From an uncultured Alistipes sp. (GTDB taxonomy: Bacteria > Bacteroidota > Bacteroidia > Bacteroidales > Rikenellaceae), in NCBI GenBank assembly GCA_900541585.1, contig UQKD01000025.1, forward strand, positions 1 through 47,290: a DNA stretch of 47,290 nt. Direction: 5' to 3'. This document shows, in pieces, positions 17,974 to 28,823 of this stretch. The number at the start of each line of letters is the position of its first letter. The stretch's first letter is position 1. A model generated the notes under the pieces. That model was given only the letters and a program-made list of their open reading frames with translations, searched no databases and was not told where the DNA came from. The position numbers and the translations under genes are program-made.

Positions 17974-20900
17974 TCAGGCCCCCCCCCGCGCCGCATAGTC
18001 TTTCGGCGTAATTCCGAAATGCTGCTTGAAACAGCGCGAGAAGTGCGACTGCGAACTGAATCCCAGCAGGTCGGAAACCTCGTTGAGGCGGTACTCCCGG
18101 CTGCGGATCATCTCGGCGGCGCGGTTCAGGCGGTAGATGAGGATGAAGTTGTTCGGCGTGACGCCCGTCAGCGACTTGATCTTGCGGAAGAAACTGGCGC
18201 GGCTCATGCACATTTCGCCGCTCAAGGCGTTGATGTTGAGCGTGCTGTCCGAGATGTTGCTGTCGATCAGTCCGCGCAGCTTGTCCACGAAGGCCCGGTC
18301 GGCCGCGGAGAGTTTCACCGTTTCGGCTTCCGTTCCGGCGTCGGACTTTCCGGATTCGGAAAGGATCATGTCGCGCAGCTTGCTGCGCGAGGTCAGCAGG
18401 TTACCGACGACGGTCTGCAACAGTTCGGGGTTGAACGGCTTGGTCATGTAGACGTCGGCGCCCTCCTGGTAACCGGCTATTTTGTCCTGGTCGGTGACTT
18501 TCGCCGTGAGGATCACGACGGGGATGTGACTCAACTGCACGTCGTTCTTGATCCTGCGGCAGAGCTCGTAACCGTCCATCTTCGACATCAGGACGTCGGT
18601 GATCACCACGTCGGGCATTTCGGCGTTGATCAGGTCAAGTCCGTCGGCGCCGTTGTCGGCCGTGAAAACGTCGAACCGCGGGGCGAAAATCGATTGGCAG
18701 TAGCGTTGCAGCTGCGGGTTGTCTTCGACGAGGACGACCTTCGGCCGCGGTCCGGAATTCCCCCCCCCGCTATTCCCGGGCAGATCGCTGCCGGGCAGGA
18801 TCTCCCGGGCGTCGGTGACCGTCATGCCGTCGATGAATTCGGCGGCGACGGCGGGCTCTCCGGCGAGGTCGTAGAGTGTTTCGTCGACCGGAATGGCGAA
18901 GGTGAAGCGCATGCCGCCCTCGGGCCGCACTTCGGCCGCGATGCTGCCTTTGTGCACCAGCAGCAGTTGTTTGACGTAGTGAAGCCCGATACCTGTTCCG
19001 ATCGTGCTGCGTTCGCTCTGTGTCAGGCGTTTGTAGCGTTCGAAGATGCGTCCTACGTCCTCCTGGCTCATGCCGATTCCGTCGTCGGTGACGCTCACGA
19101 CGAGGTATCGCGACGCCGGTGCGGCTCCCGCCAGCTTTTCGGGAAGTGTCTCCGTCAGCGTCAGCGCGACGTCGACGTGGCCGCCTTCCGGTGTGTATTT
19201 CAGGGCGTTGGATACGAGGTTCGAAAGCACCTTGCTGAATTTGTCGACATCCACGGCCACGACCATCCGTCCTTCCGGGTCGCTCGTCGTCCGCAGGTCG
19301 ATCTGTTTTTCGCGGGCGAGGCAGGCGAAGCCGTCCGTCAGGCGGCTGACGTAGGGAATGATGTCCTGCCGGCAGACCGACAGCGGCAGGGTGTCGTTCT
19401 CGATGCGGCTCAGGCTCAATGTCTGGTCGATCAGCTTGAGCAGCTGCTGGATGTTGTAGTTGATCAGGTTGACCAGCTCGCGCGACCGTTTTTCGTCGGT
19501 GATGCCCGGCAGCATGTTCACCGGACCGTAGATCAGCGAGAGCGGCGTGCGCAGCTCGTGGGAAATATTGGTGAAGAAGTTGATCTTCATGTTGGTCAGC
19601 TCCTTTTCGCGTTCCAGTTCCGTGCGGGTCAGCTGCAGTTCCATCTTCTGCAGCCGGCGGCGCAGGTAGAGGCGGTTGGCGAACCAGGCGGCCCCGCCCG
19701 CTGCGGCGATGTAGAGCAGAAAGGCGTACCACGTCAGCAGCGGCGAGGGTTTGATGACGATTTCCAGCCGCCGAGGCTCCTCGTTCCAGAATCCGTCGGG
19801 GTTCTGGGCCTTCAGTTCGAAGGTGTAGTGTCCGGCGGGCAGGTGTGCGTAGTTGGCGCTGCGTCGGTTCTCGACGTAGTTCCACTCCTCGTCGATGTCG
19901 CCGCCGTAGAGGCGGTAGGCGTAGCGGACGTTCTCCGGCGAGAGGAACGTCACGGCCTCGTAGCCGATGTCGATGTTCCGCTGCTTGTGGTTGAGGACGA
20001 TACGCTCGGTGTCGTTCAGTGTCCGGGTGAGGGTTTCGCCTTCCGCAGGGTGCTGGACGACGCTGTTGATCCGGATTTCGGTCAGCACCAGCGGCACGGG
20101 CGATTTCGTGATCTTGGGGATGACGCGCCCCGGGGCGAACTGCGCCAGTCCGGTGTTGCCGCCGAAATAGATCATCGACATGGTGTTGAGCGAGCAGTGG
20201 GGATAGAATTGCTGGGTCTGGAGCCGGTCCGTCTGGAAATAGGTGATCACGCGCTCGGTCGAGGCGGTGATGAGCGCAAGCCCGTAGGATGTCGCTACCC
20301 AGGTGTTGCCCTGGGGGTCCTGCGTGACGGCGGCGATTTCGTTGCTGGCGAACCCGTCCCGGAGAGTGTAGCTCCTGAATCCCTGCTGCGGGTGGTAGCG
20401 CAGCAGGCCGCCCGAGCGCGTGCCGATCCACAGCGAGCCGTCCTTGCCGCAATAGAGGCAGGTGGGACGCCGCAGGGCGCTGGCGATCAGACTGTCGGAT
20501 GTTTCGATGCAGGGGCGGGCGTCGAGGGTGCGGATGTCGACGGCGCGAATGCCTTCCCCGGACACGGCGGCCAGCATCGTCGTGTCGTCCAACAGTGCGA
20601 CGTCCTGTACGTCGCAGTCCCGGAACCGGATTTTTTGCAGGCGGGTTCCCTCCCAAAGGGCGAGCCCCGACCGCGTGGCTGCCCACACCCTCTGCCGTGC
20701 GTCCTCGCAGAAGCGGTTGACGAGCAGCCGCTCCGGAAGCAGCGTATGGCTGCGGATGGCCACCTGTTCCGTCGTGCATACGGCGATCCGGTCGTCGATA
20801 TTGACCCACAGGCGGTCGGACGAGTCGTAATGGAGTGCCGTGATGCCGTTGCTTTGGAGTTGCTGCATGAGCGGACTGTTCTCCGTCGTGTGCCACCGTG

Positions 20901-22038
20901 CGGCATATTCCCGGTTGTTGTAGCCCAGCAGCCCCTTGTAGTGGCTGCCGATCCAGAGCGTGCCGTTGTCCCCGACCGTGATGGCGTTGATGAATTTGCC
21001 CAGCGTCTGTTTGCCGAGGCGTGGCATTTGTGTGAAATTCTTTTTATAGGTGAAGCGGACGTAGTATCCGCGGTCGGCCGTACCGATCCAGACGTTGCCC
21101 TCGCGGTCGCAGAATCCGCAGCTGAAGTCGCTCGTGTAGTTGAGTTTGTAGAACCGGTTTACGATGTTGCGGTCGAAGGTGTGGTTCGAGAGGTCGATCG
21201 CATGGAGGTTGTCGCCCTGCGTGCCGATGTAGACCGTGCCGTCGTCTGCCGGAGTCAGTACCGTGACGTTGAATCCGGCGGCGTGGGCCAGACACCGCAG
21301 CAGCCGGGCGTCGGTCGCGGGACGTCCCGTTGCGGGGTCGAGGGCCACGATGCCCTGCTCCGTGCCGAACCAGATACGGCCCTGCCGGTCGCGGCATCCG
21401 CAGCGGAACCTCGCCGGACGGGCCAGGATCGCCGAGTCGCAGACCTCCAGTTCCCGGTCATACTTGAAGATGCTCCGTCCGTCGGCGCTGCCGCCCCAGA
21501 GAAAGCCCTGCCCGTCGGCCTCCAGCACCAGAGGACGGTGGTATTCCGAATCTTTCCGGAGCAATGCCTTCCGGCTGGCGGCGTCGAAGAGCACCATTCC
21601 CGCGGGTCCCGAGCAGATGACCTGCCGCCCGTTGCAGACGATATGATGCAGGCCGCGTTCGGTCAGCAGACGGTCGAAATTGTCGTACAGCGGGTTGTAG
21701 ATGCAGATGCCGCCGGCAGTGGCGATCCAGAGCGTACCTTCGGCGTCAGTGCGGATGTCGTGGACGCGGTTGGCGGGGAGCGACCCCGGATCGTCCGGCT
21801 CGCTCTGGTAATAATAATAGGTTTGTCCGTTGTAGCGGCAAAGTCCGTTGTCGGTCGCGATCCAGATGTACCCGACTTTGTCCTGCGCAAAGTTGCGGAT
21901 CGTCAGGTTGGGGAGGTGCTGGACGGCCTGCGACTCTGCGGAGACGCTCCCGCAGACGCAGAGCAGCAACACCAGGAGAAACATGCGTCCGGCGGTCGGG
22001 ACGGAGATGGGGGCGGGTAGATGTGGGGTCCGGTTCAT
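17974..22038 (-). CDS. Hybrid two-component system regulator (HTCS) of the PUL
   Basis: The 1354-residue protein contains all modules of a Bacteroidetes HTCS. They are: a signal peptide (1-35); a periplasmic sensor of two beta-propellers with repeated reg_prop motifs (VGYIWIATDNGLCRYN and GSLWIGTRSGGLLRY types, about 45-670); a Y_Y_Y domain; a membrane helix at about 765-787; a HisKA domain with NISHELRTPL (His827); an ATPase with NLVSNALKYTPEGG and GTGIGLHYV; a receiver (about 1098-1215, phospho-Asp 1148, Lys1200); and an AraC-type DNA-binding domain (about 1259-1350). It senses oligosaccharides in the periplasm and activates adjacent susCD genes. Two runs of nine G in the coding strand interrupt otherwise ordinary sequence: one in the ATPase-receiver linker (18760-18768), one five codons or fewer from the stop (17979-17987). 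Confidence 0.97.
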   Translation of the reverse strand: MNRTPHLPAPISVPTAGRMFLLVLLLCVCGSVSAESQAVQHLPNLTIRNFAQDKVGYIWIATDNGLCRYNGQTYYYYQSEPDDPGSLPANRVHDIRTDAEGTLWIATAGGICIYNPLYDNFDRLLTERGLHHIVCNGRQVICSGPAGMVLFDAASRKALLRKDSEYHRPLVLEADGQGFLWGGSADGRSIFKYDRELEVCDSAILARPARFRCGCRDRQGRIWFGTEQGIVALDPATGRPATDARLLRCLAHAAGFNVTVLTPADDGTVYIGTQGDNLHAIDLSNHTFDRNIVNRFYKLNYTSDFSCGFCDREGNVWIGTADRGYYVRFTYKKNFTQMPRLGKQTLGKFINAITVGDNGTLWIGSHYKGLLGYNNREYAARWHTTENSPLMQQLQSNGITALHYDSSDRLWVNIDDRIAVCTTEQVAIRSHTLLPERLLVNRFCEDARQRVWAATRSGLALWEGTRLQKIRFRDCDVQDVALLDDTTMLAAVSGEGIRAVDIRTLDARPCIETSDSLIASALRRPTCLYCGKDGSLWIGTRSGGLLRYHPQQGFRSYTLRDGFASNEIAAVTQDPQGNTWVATSYGLALITASTERVITYFQTDRLQTQQFYPHCSLNTMSMIYFGGNTGLAQFAPGRVIPKITKSPVPLVLTEIRINSVVQHPAEGETLTRTLNDTERIVLNHKQRNIDIGYEAVTFLSPENVRYAYRLYGGDIDEEWNYVENRRSANYAHLPAGHYTFELKAQNPDGFWNEEPRRLEIVIKPSPLLTWYAFLLYIAAAGGAAWFANRLYLRRRLQKMELQLTRTELEREKELTNMKINFFTNISHELRTPLSLIYGPVNMLPGITDEKRSRELVNLINYNIQQLLKLIDQTLSLSRIENDTLPLSVCRQDIIPYVSRLTDGFACLAREKQIDLRTTSDPEGRMVVAVDVDKFSKVLSNLVSNALKYTPEGGHVDVALTLTETLPEKLAGAAPASRYLVVSVTDDGIGMSQEDVGRIFERYKRLTQSERSTIGTGIGLHYVKQLLLVHKGSIAAEVRPEGGMRFTFAIPVDETLYDLAGEPAVAAEFIDGMTVTDAREILPGSDLPGNSGGGNSGPRPKVVLVEDNPQLQRYCQSIFAPRFDVFTADNGADGLDLINAEMPDVVITDVLMSKMDGYELCRRIKNDVQLSHIPVVILTAKVTDQDKIAGYQEGADVYMTKPFNPELLQTVVGNLLTSRSKLRDMILSESGKSDAGTEAETVKLSAADRAFVDKLRGLIDSNISDSTLNINALSGEMCMSRASFFRKIKSLTGVTPNNFILIYRLNRAAEMIRSREYRLNEVSDLLGFSSQSHFSRCFKQHFGITPKDYAARGGA
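17979..17987 (-). repeat. G9 homopolymer at the HTCS C-terminus
   Basis: A second nine-G run in the coding strand encodes the last residues (AARGGA) just before the TGA. One extra G would read through into about 20 further residues, ending PGV, before the next stop. One fewer would give a short altered tail. The DNA-binding helices are complete before this point. Confidence 0.8.
18760..18768 (-). repeat. G9 homopolymer in the HTCS kinase-receiver linker
   Basis: Nine C on the plus strand, read as nine G in the coding strand, encode the Gly run in NSGGGNSG just before the receiver. Loss or gain of one base would end the protein before the receiver and DNA-binding domains. Runs of this length are classic slippage sites, but a sequencing or assembly artefact cannot be excluded. 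Confidence 0.8.
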
Positions 22039-22070
22039 CGGTGGTAGTGGCTCGGGAAGCGTTCCTGTAA

Positions 22071-22078
22071 CAAATTTA
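22071..22078 (-). promoter_or_regulatory. -7 box of the HTCS gene
   Basis: The minus strand reads TAAATTTG, an exact TAnnTTTG match 32 bases before the HTCS start. A TTTG lies 16 bases further upstream (22095-22098), slightly closer than the usual 19-21. Confidence 0.5.
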
Positions 22079-22209
22079 GGATTTTTTTTGCGTGCAAACG
22101 GCCGCGGGGCGTTTTTTTATCGGCCGGAACGGAGCACGCCGCGAAGTCGTGCCGTGGCGAGGCTCGGGCGTTCCGGGGCGTAATGCAAAGAAACGCATTC
22201 CTCCGGTTT

Positions 22210-22372
22210 TATTTTTGTCTGCCCGTGTCAAAATTTTGTCTATGCGTTCAGGCTCCGCCGGTCGCGGCGTCCGGATGTGCTGCGGCGTCATTCCCGGGAA
22301 AACGGCTCCGGAAGGCGTTGCAAGTCCGTTAAGACCGGACGTGCGGGAGTGCCGGAACGCCTCCGGAGGCCG
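22210..22372. other. Structured intergenic region between the two PUL arms
   Basis: The 436 bases between the HTCS and the rightward lipoprotein hold no convincing gene. A TATTTTTG box lies at 22210-22217 on the plus strand. Downstream is a long imperfect hairpin with arms 22303-22319 and 22356-22372, about 16 pairs with one bulge on each side. It encloses a smaller GTCCG/CGGAC hairpin at 22324-22340. The hairpin could be part of a long leader RNA, a small RNA or a regulator-binding structure. I see no start codon with good coding context in this stretch. Confidence 0.5.
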
Positions 22373-22405
22373 TCGCGGACGGTCGGACGGGACCTGCGTG
22401 GGGGC

Positions 22406-22436
22406 TTGCCGATGCCGCATTTTAATTTTATTTTTG
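22406..22436 (+). promoter_or_regulatory. Promoter of the rightward PUL arm
   Basis: TTG at 22406-22408 and TATTTTTG at 22429-22436 are separated by exactly 20 bases, the ideal Bacteroidetes -33/-7 arrangement. The start codon follows 38 bases later. This is one of the best promoter matches in the window. Confidence 0.75.
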
Positions 22437-22474
22437 CTCGGACCAACATCTCAACCCTTACAATCCGATTCATT

Positions 22475-24895
22475 ATGAACCCCTTCAAATCCAACCTTTT
22501 CGCGGTGCTGTTTCCGCTCTTTGCACCGATGCTTCTCGGTGCGTGCTCCGACGACGACGGGATTGCACCCGGAGCCGATGAACTGCATGTTTCGGGTGTC
22601 GAGCAGGAATTCACCATCGCGGCTTCCGATACCGGACAGATCTCCTTTACGGTCGAAAGCAACCGGGAATGGCAGCTCGCCGCCTCGGGCCTGGAGTGGG
22701 CCGAAGTCAGCCCCGCAGGCGGAGCCGCCGGTCTGGTGCAGGTGAAAATCACCCCTTATTCCAATCTCGGCGACCTGCGTACGGGCACGATCATCATCCG
22801 GGCCGGAACGCAGGAACATGTGATCACGATTCACCAGCAGCCCTCGTCCGACACTCCTTCGATCGTCGTCGAGGGCCTTACCGACGGAGGCGTCGTCTGC
22901 GACGCCGAAGGCATGCCGCAGAGTTTCAGGGTCAATGCCAACGTGGCGTGGGAGGCCGGGACGGAGGATCTCGGCTGGGCCGTCGTCACACCTTCGAAGG
23001 GCGCAGCCGGCACGTCCGTCCGCATCGTGGTTACGCCCGAGGAGAACGACGGGGCCGAGCGGAGCGGTACGCTGATCATCCGGGCCGCCACGACCGAACG
23101 GCGCATCGCTGTCAGCCAGCAGCGCGGGGTGCAAACCCCGGTCATCGCCGTCGAAGACCTTACCGATAATTACGTGCGGCTTGCGGCGGGCGACGCTCCG
23201 GTCCGCTTCCGCGTGAAATCCAACTACGACTGGACCGTCGGCCGGGAGGGGACGCCGGACTGGATCGAGATCACCCCTGCCGGGGGTGCGGCGGGCGAAA
23301 CCGTGACCGTCGAGGTGAAACCCGCCGCCAATGCGGGCGATTCGCGCAAGGGCCGTTTTTCGATCACCGCCTCGGGGGCCGAACGCTCGGCCACCGAGAC
23401 GCTGTCCGTCGTGCAGGCTCCTGCCGCGGGTTTCGACTGGGTGCTCTTCGAGGACGATTTCGCGTGGGCGACGACGCCTTCGGACGCGATGTTCAACGTT
23501 GCCGCGCAGGATCAGGGCGCCGGCACGGCCCTGACCGACCTCTATCCCAAGCAGGCCGACAATACGACCGACCCGCTCGGCATGGGGTGCGAAATCCTGC
23601 GCGGATATACCCGTGCCGGATGTCTGAAATTCGGAACGGCGAATTCGAAAGGACGTTTCACGACACCCGTCTTTGCCGAGATCGAGAAGCAGATGGACCT
23701 GACGGTGACGTTCCGGGCGCTGACCATGCGCGATTACGACGCCGTGCTGGAGATCTACTGCGAGGCAGGAACCTATGAGACCCTCGATCTCCGGCGGGTT
23801 CCCGTCGGTTCCAAGTGGACCGGCGATCCCTTCCAGGGCTGGTACGACGTGACGCTGACGATCACGGGCGCCACGCGCGGCTGCCGTCTGAACATCCGTT
23901 CGGAAAGCGACGACAACTGTTGCTGGTATCTGGATGACCTGCGCATCACCTCGCTGCGCAGCGACGCCGTGACGGGGATCGTCATGGAGCCGGTGAAGCA
24001 GATTACCTGCGTGCAGAAAAACGTGACGGTCGGTCCCGACGGCACGTTCGAGGTCGCCGTGAACCACAATACGGAAGTCTCGGTCGATCCCTCGCCGTGG
24101 ATCACGCAACTCTCCGCCTCGTCCGCCGCGTTCGGTTCGGGACGGCGCACTACCTATAAGTTCCGGGCGTCGGACAATTCGACGGGCGCCGCACGCGCGG
24201 GTAAAGTCCGCTTTTATAACGATGCCGACGGGCTTTCTGCCGAAGCCGATGTGGTGCAGAACGTCCCCAGCCAGCCCAAATCCCGGGTTCAATGGCTGCT
24301 GGGCGCGGATTATCTGTCGGATTACGAGACGACCTGGACGACGGAGCATTACGTTGCGGCCGAGCGCGGCAGTTCTTCCGCCCGTTTCTCGTATCTCCCC
24401 GGAGGCGTTTCGGAGACGAGTCCCAAGTGGACGTTCACGGGCAAGGACCCCGTGTCGTGCCCGAACGTGACCTATGCCTGGACAGGCGACTGCTGGCTGT
24501 TCGAAAGCCCCCTGGACGGCCTTTCGGCCGGTGCGCGCGTGCAGATCGGGTTCGTGATGATCTTCGGGGACAAGAGTCCGAAATACTGGATGCTCGAATA
24601 CCAGGACGACGGAGTGTGGAAACCCGTCCGGAACGCGGAGACCGCAACGGTCGAAGACGGGACGGAACTCACCTACAACATGGCTTTCCAGCAGGACGTA
24701 TACAGCAAAGTCGTTGAAACCGTCTCGCTCTCCGCGTCCTCGCCGGACGGCATGGCCCGCTTCCGGATGCGCTGCCTGTCGGGAATCATGACCCGGGGCG
24801 CGGCAGCCTCCAAACCCCAGAATACGGGCATGCGCATCGTCAATGTCGACGGCGGCGGAACGGAATGCCAGCCCTCGGTATCGATCATCGAGTAA
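22475..24895 (+). CDS. Surface lipoprotein with BACON domains
   Basis: Starting at the ATG at 22475 (MNPFKSNLFA), the protein has 806 residues and a lipoprotein signal (LLGAC, Cys24) followed by SDDDG. Three BACON domains lie at about 35-128, 133-218 and 222-312. A jelly-roll-like segment at about 313-495 starts FDWVLFEDDFAW and ends CCWYLDDLRI. A fourth BACON-like strand set is at about 500-595. The last 200 residues share PKYWMLEYQDDGVWK and the FRMRC pattern with the C-terminus of the lipoprotein at 12410-13999. It is probably a long surface glycan-binding protein. It is the first gene of the divergent arm and lies 22 bases before the phosphoesterase gene. Confidence 0.88.
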   Translation: MNPFKSNLFAVLFPLFAPMLLGACSDDDGIAPGADELHVSGVEQEFTIAASDTGQISFTVESNREWQLAASGLEWAEVSPAGGAAGLVQVKITPYSNLGDLRTGTIIIRAGTQEHVITIHQQPSSDTPSIVVEGLTDGGVVCDAEGMPQSFRVNANVAWEAGTEDLGWAVVTPSKGAAGTSVRIVVTPEENDGAERSGTLIIRAATTERRIAVSQQRGVQTPVIAVEDLTDNYVRLAAGDAPVRFRVKSNYDWTVGREGTPDWIEITPAGGAAGETVTVEVKPAANAGDSRKGRFSITASGAERSATETLSVVQAPAAGFDWVLFEDDFAWATTPSDAMFNVAAQDQGAGTALTDLYPKQADNTTDPLGMGCEILRGYTRAGCLKFGTANSKGRFTTPVFAEIEKQMDLTVTFRALTMRDYDAVLEIYCEAGTYETLDLRRVPVGSKWTGDPFQGWYDVTLTITGATRGCRLNIRSESDDNCCWYLDDLRITSLRSDAVTGIVMEPVKQITCVQKNVTVGPDGTFEVAVNHNTEVSVDPSPWITQLSASSAAFGSGRRTTYKFRASDNSTGAARAGKVRFYNDADGLSAEADVVQNVPSQPKSRVQWLLGADYLSDYETTWTTEHYVAAERGSSSARFSYLPGGVSETSPKWTFTGKDPVSCPNVTYAWTGDCWLFESPLDGLSAGARVQIGFVMIFGDKSPKYWMLEYQDDGVWKPVRNAETATVEDGTELTYNMAFQQDVYSKVVETVSLSASSPDGMARFRMRCLSGIMTRGAAASKPQNTGMRIVNVDGGGTECQPSVSIIE

Positions 24896-24917
24896 TTTCA
24901 ACGAATAAAGAGACACT

Positions 24918-26930
24918 ATGAAACGCATCGAAATTTTCAGTTCGTTCTTTTGCCGGGGCGTGGTTCTGCCCTTCGCGGTCCTGGCCGTTTCCCTGATCTG
25001 CGTCGCCTGCGAGCGGGACAACACCCGCGAAATCCGGCCTCCCGTGACCGAGGCGGTCTGGGTGACCGATGTCGGACTGCCAGGCGATGAGATCGTGGCC
25101 GCCGTGGGGGATACCTTCGAAGTCCGCGGACACGGATTCGGCGAAGAGGACCTCTTCCGGCTGGTCGCTGAAGGCGGCGGCACGGTGAAGGTCTATTTCC
25201 TGCCGATGGAGGCCGCGGCCGACAAGGCCGTGGTGACGATTCCGCGGGGACTGCCCGACGGAACCTATGCGGCCGTCGTGCGGCGCGCGCAGCAGGAACA
25301 GCGGCTCGGTCGGGTGAGCGTCCGCATCCGCAATACGGACATGCTGGAAGAGCTGCCCGACGTCGCCGGCATGAACGTGAAGGGCGTCGTGCGGGACAAG
25401 AACGGCAACCCGCTCCCCGGCGTGGCCGTTTCGGATGGCGTCGAGGTCGTCACGACCGACGCACAGGGGCGCTATTACCTCTATTCGGACAAATCGCTGG
25501 GCCGCGTCTTCATTTCGACCCCTTCGGGGTACATGCCCGAGACGGTGATGAACATTCCGCAGATTTCGCGCAGGTTCATGGCGACGAACCTCTCGGTCGA
25601 ACAGTTCGACTTTACGCTCCGCCCCGTGGACAACGACCGCTGCGTGCTGGTCGCCTCCACGGACTACCACCTGGCGCGCCGCAACAACGACCTGGAGCAG
25701 TTCCGCGATTTCGTCGACGACGTCAACCGCCTCATCCTGACCGAACAGCGCCCGGTCTACATCCTGACGATGGGCGACCTGGCGTGGGACGAGTACTGGT
25801 ATAAGAACTATTTCACGCTCAACGATTTCGTCACCGAGATGAAGGACCTCAATACGGTCGCTTTCCACTGCATCGGCAACCACGACCACGACCCGTATTG
25901 CACCGAGGACCTGGCCGCCACGCAGCAGTGGCGCGACCTGGTGATGCCGACCTACTATTCGTTCAATATCGGGAAAGCCCACTTCGTCTGCCTCGACGAC
26001 ATCGCCTACATCAACAACGGCGGAGCCGTCGGAACGATCGGGGACAAGTCCTATAAGAACTATGTCACCGAAGACCAGTTGGCGTGGCTGCGAAAGGACC
26101 TCGCGCTGGTCGAAGACCGGACGGCCCCGCTGTTCGTTCTGGTGCACGCGCCGCTGGCCTATCCCAATGCCTCGTTCGGGAACACCTATTACGACGAGGC
26201 GCGTGCCGGACAACTGCTGGACTGCTTCGACGGTTTTTCGGAGGTTCACGTGCTCTCGGGACACAGCCATGACAACCGCAACTGCCAGCTCACGGATGCC
26301 GTTATCGACCACAATACGGGCGCCGTCTGTGCCTGCTGGTGGTGGTCGGGCGTCTATGCCGACCGTCATATCTGCAAGGACGGAACGCCGGGCGGCTATG
26401 GGGTTTACGAGCTGGAGGGCAAGGATTTGACATGGTATTACAAGGGGACGGGGCTTGACCGCGACATACAGTTCCGGACCTACGACATGAACAAGGTCTG
26501 GCTCGATCCCGCGACGTATCTCGACGACAGGACCATCACGGTCGACGGCACTCCGGTCGCGATTCGCGACTGGTTCTCGCAGCAGGCCTACGGAAAGTCG
26601 TTCGACCGGCAGCGCAGCGACAACTGCGTCTACATCAACTGCTGGAACTGGGACCCCGCGTGGAAGATCGAGGTGGCCGAGGAAGGGCGCGGCGCCCTCG
26701 CCGTGACGCGGCTCTGGGAGTACGACCCCCTGCACCTGATCACCTATACGATTCCGCGCCTGAACAAGGGCAGCCGACCGTCGTTCACGGCCAACAAAAT
26801 GGGACACCTGTTCAGCGTGCAGGCGTCAAGTCCCGTGTCGACCCTCCGTATCACCGTGACGGACCGTTTCGGCAGGGTCTATACCGAACAGATGAAGCGT
26901 CCGAAGAGCTTCAATATTTATGCCGAGTAG
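24918..26930 (+). CDS. Lipoprotein calcineurin-like phosphoesterase
   Basis: The 670-residue protein begins with a signal that ends in Cys31 (ICVAC). Residues 45-140 look like an Ig/IPT-type beta domain. Residues 150-236 match the N-terminal beta domain common in these enzymes (KGVVRDKNGNPLPGV). The metallophosphoesterase core has all the metal-binding motifs: STDYHL (D249, H251), MGDLAWDE (D287), GNHDHD (N321, H322), VLVHAP (H410) and SGHSHDN (H449, H451). A C-terminal beta domain follows. The known family reaction is metal-dependent phosphoester hydrolysis. Its presence in the PUL suggests a phosphate-bearing glycan or glycolipid target, which is an inference. Confidence 0.9.
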   Translation: MKRIEIFSSFFCRGVVLPFAVLAVSLICVACERDNTREIRPPVTEAVWVTDVGLPGDEIVAAVGDTFEVRGHGFGEEDLFRLVAEGGGTVKVYFLPMEAAADKAVVTIPRGLPDGTYAAVVRRAQQEQRLGRVSVRIRNTDMLEELPDVAGMNVKGVVRDKNGNPLPGVAVSDGVEVVTTDAQGRYYLYSDKSLGRVFISTPSGYMPETVMNIPQISRRFMATNLSVEQFDFTLRPVDNDRCVLVASTDYHLARRNNDLEQFRDFVDDVNRLILTEQRPVYILTMGDLAWDEYWYKNYFTLNDFVTEMKDLNTVAFHCIGNHDHDPYCTEDLAATQQWRDLVMPTYYSFNIGKAHFVCLDDIAYINNGGAVGTIGDKSYKNYVTEDQLAWLRKDLALVEDRTAPLFVLVHAPLAYPNASFGNTYYDEARAGQLLDCFDGFSEVHVLSGHSHDNRNCQLTDAVIDHNTGAVCACWWWSGVYADRHICKDGTPGGYGVYELEGKDLTWYYKGTGLDRDIQFRTYDMNKVWLDPATYLDDRTITVDGTPVAIRDWFSQQAYGKSFDRQRSDNCVYINCWNWDPAWKIEVAEEGRGALAVTRLWEYDPLHLITYTIPRLNKGSRPSFTANKMGHLFSVQASSPVSTLRITVTDRFGRVYTEQMKRPKSFNIYAE

Positions 26931-26940
26931 CGGGACGGCG

Positions 26941-28771
<1,831 letters not shown>

Positions 28772-28793
28772 TTTTTGAATGGTTATGTCTTGG

Positions 28794-28801
28794 CAAAAAT
28801 A
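28794..28801 (-). promoter_or_regulatory. -7 box of dapF
   Basis: The minus strand reads TATTTTTG, an exact TAnnTTTG match, 23 bases before the GTG start. The -33 region contains no TTG at the usual distance. Confidence 0.5.
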
Positions 28802-28803
28802 GT

Positions 28804-28821
28804 AAAACTTCTAAAAGTTTT
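28804..28821. promoter_or_regulatory. Palindrome between the divergent dapF and nitroreductase promoters
   Basis: AAAACTTCTAAAAGTTTT is an 18-base near-palindrome (7-bp perfect arms AAAACTT/AAGTTTT). It lies exactly between the two -7 boxes, 2 bases from each. A regulator bound here could control both promoters. Confidence 0.5.
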
Positions 28822-28823
28822 GC

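Noticed and set aside
18019..22020. Open frame of 1333 codons on the plus strand opposite the HTCS gene
   Set aside because: It is a low-complexity translation rich in Arg, Val, Gly and Asp with no domain, running opposite a gene with clear motifs. Long antisense frames are usual in GC-rich Bacteroidales DNA. The same applies to those opposite both SusC genes (5075-7273, 9430-10773) and the BACON gene (12323-14353).
22277..22474. Upstream extension of the rightward BACON protein
   Set aside because: The extra 66 codons run through a hairpin and the promoter. The lipoprotein signal starts at the ATG at 22475.
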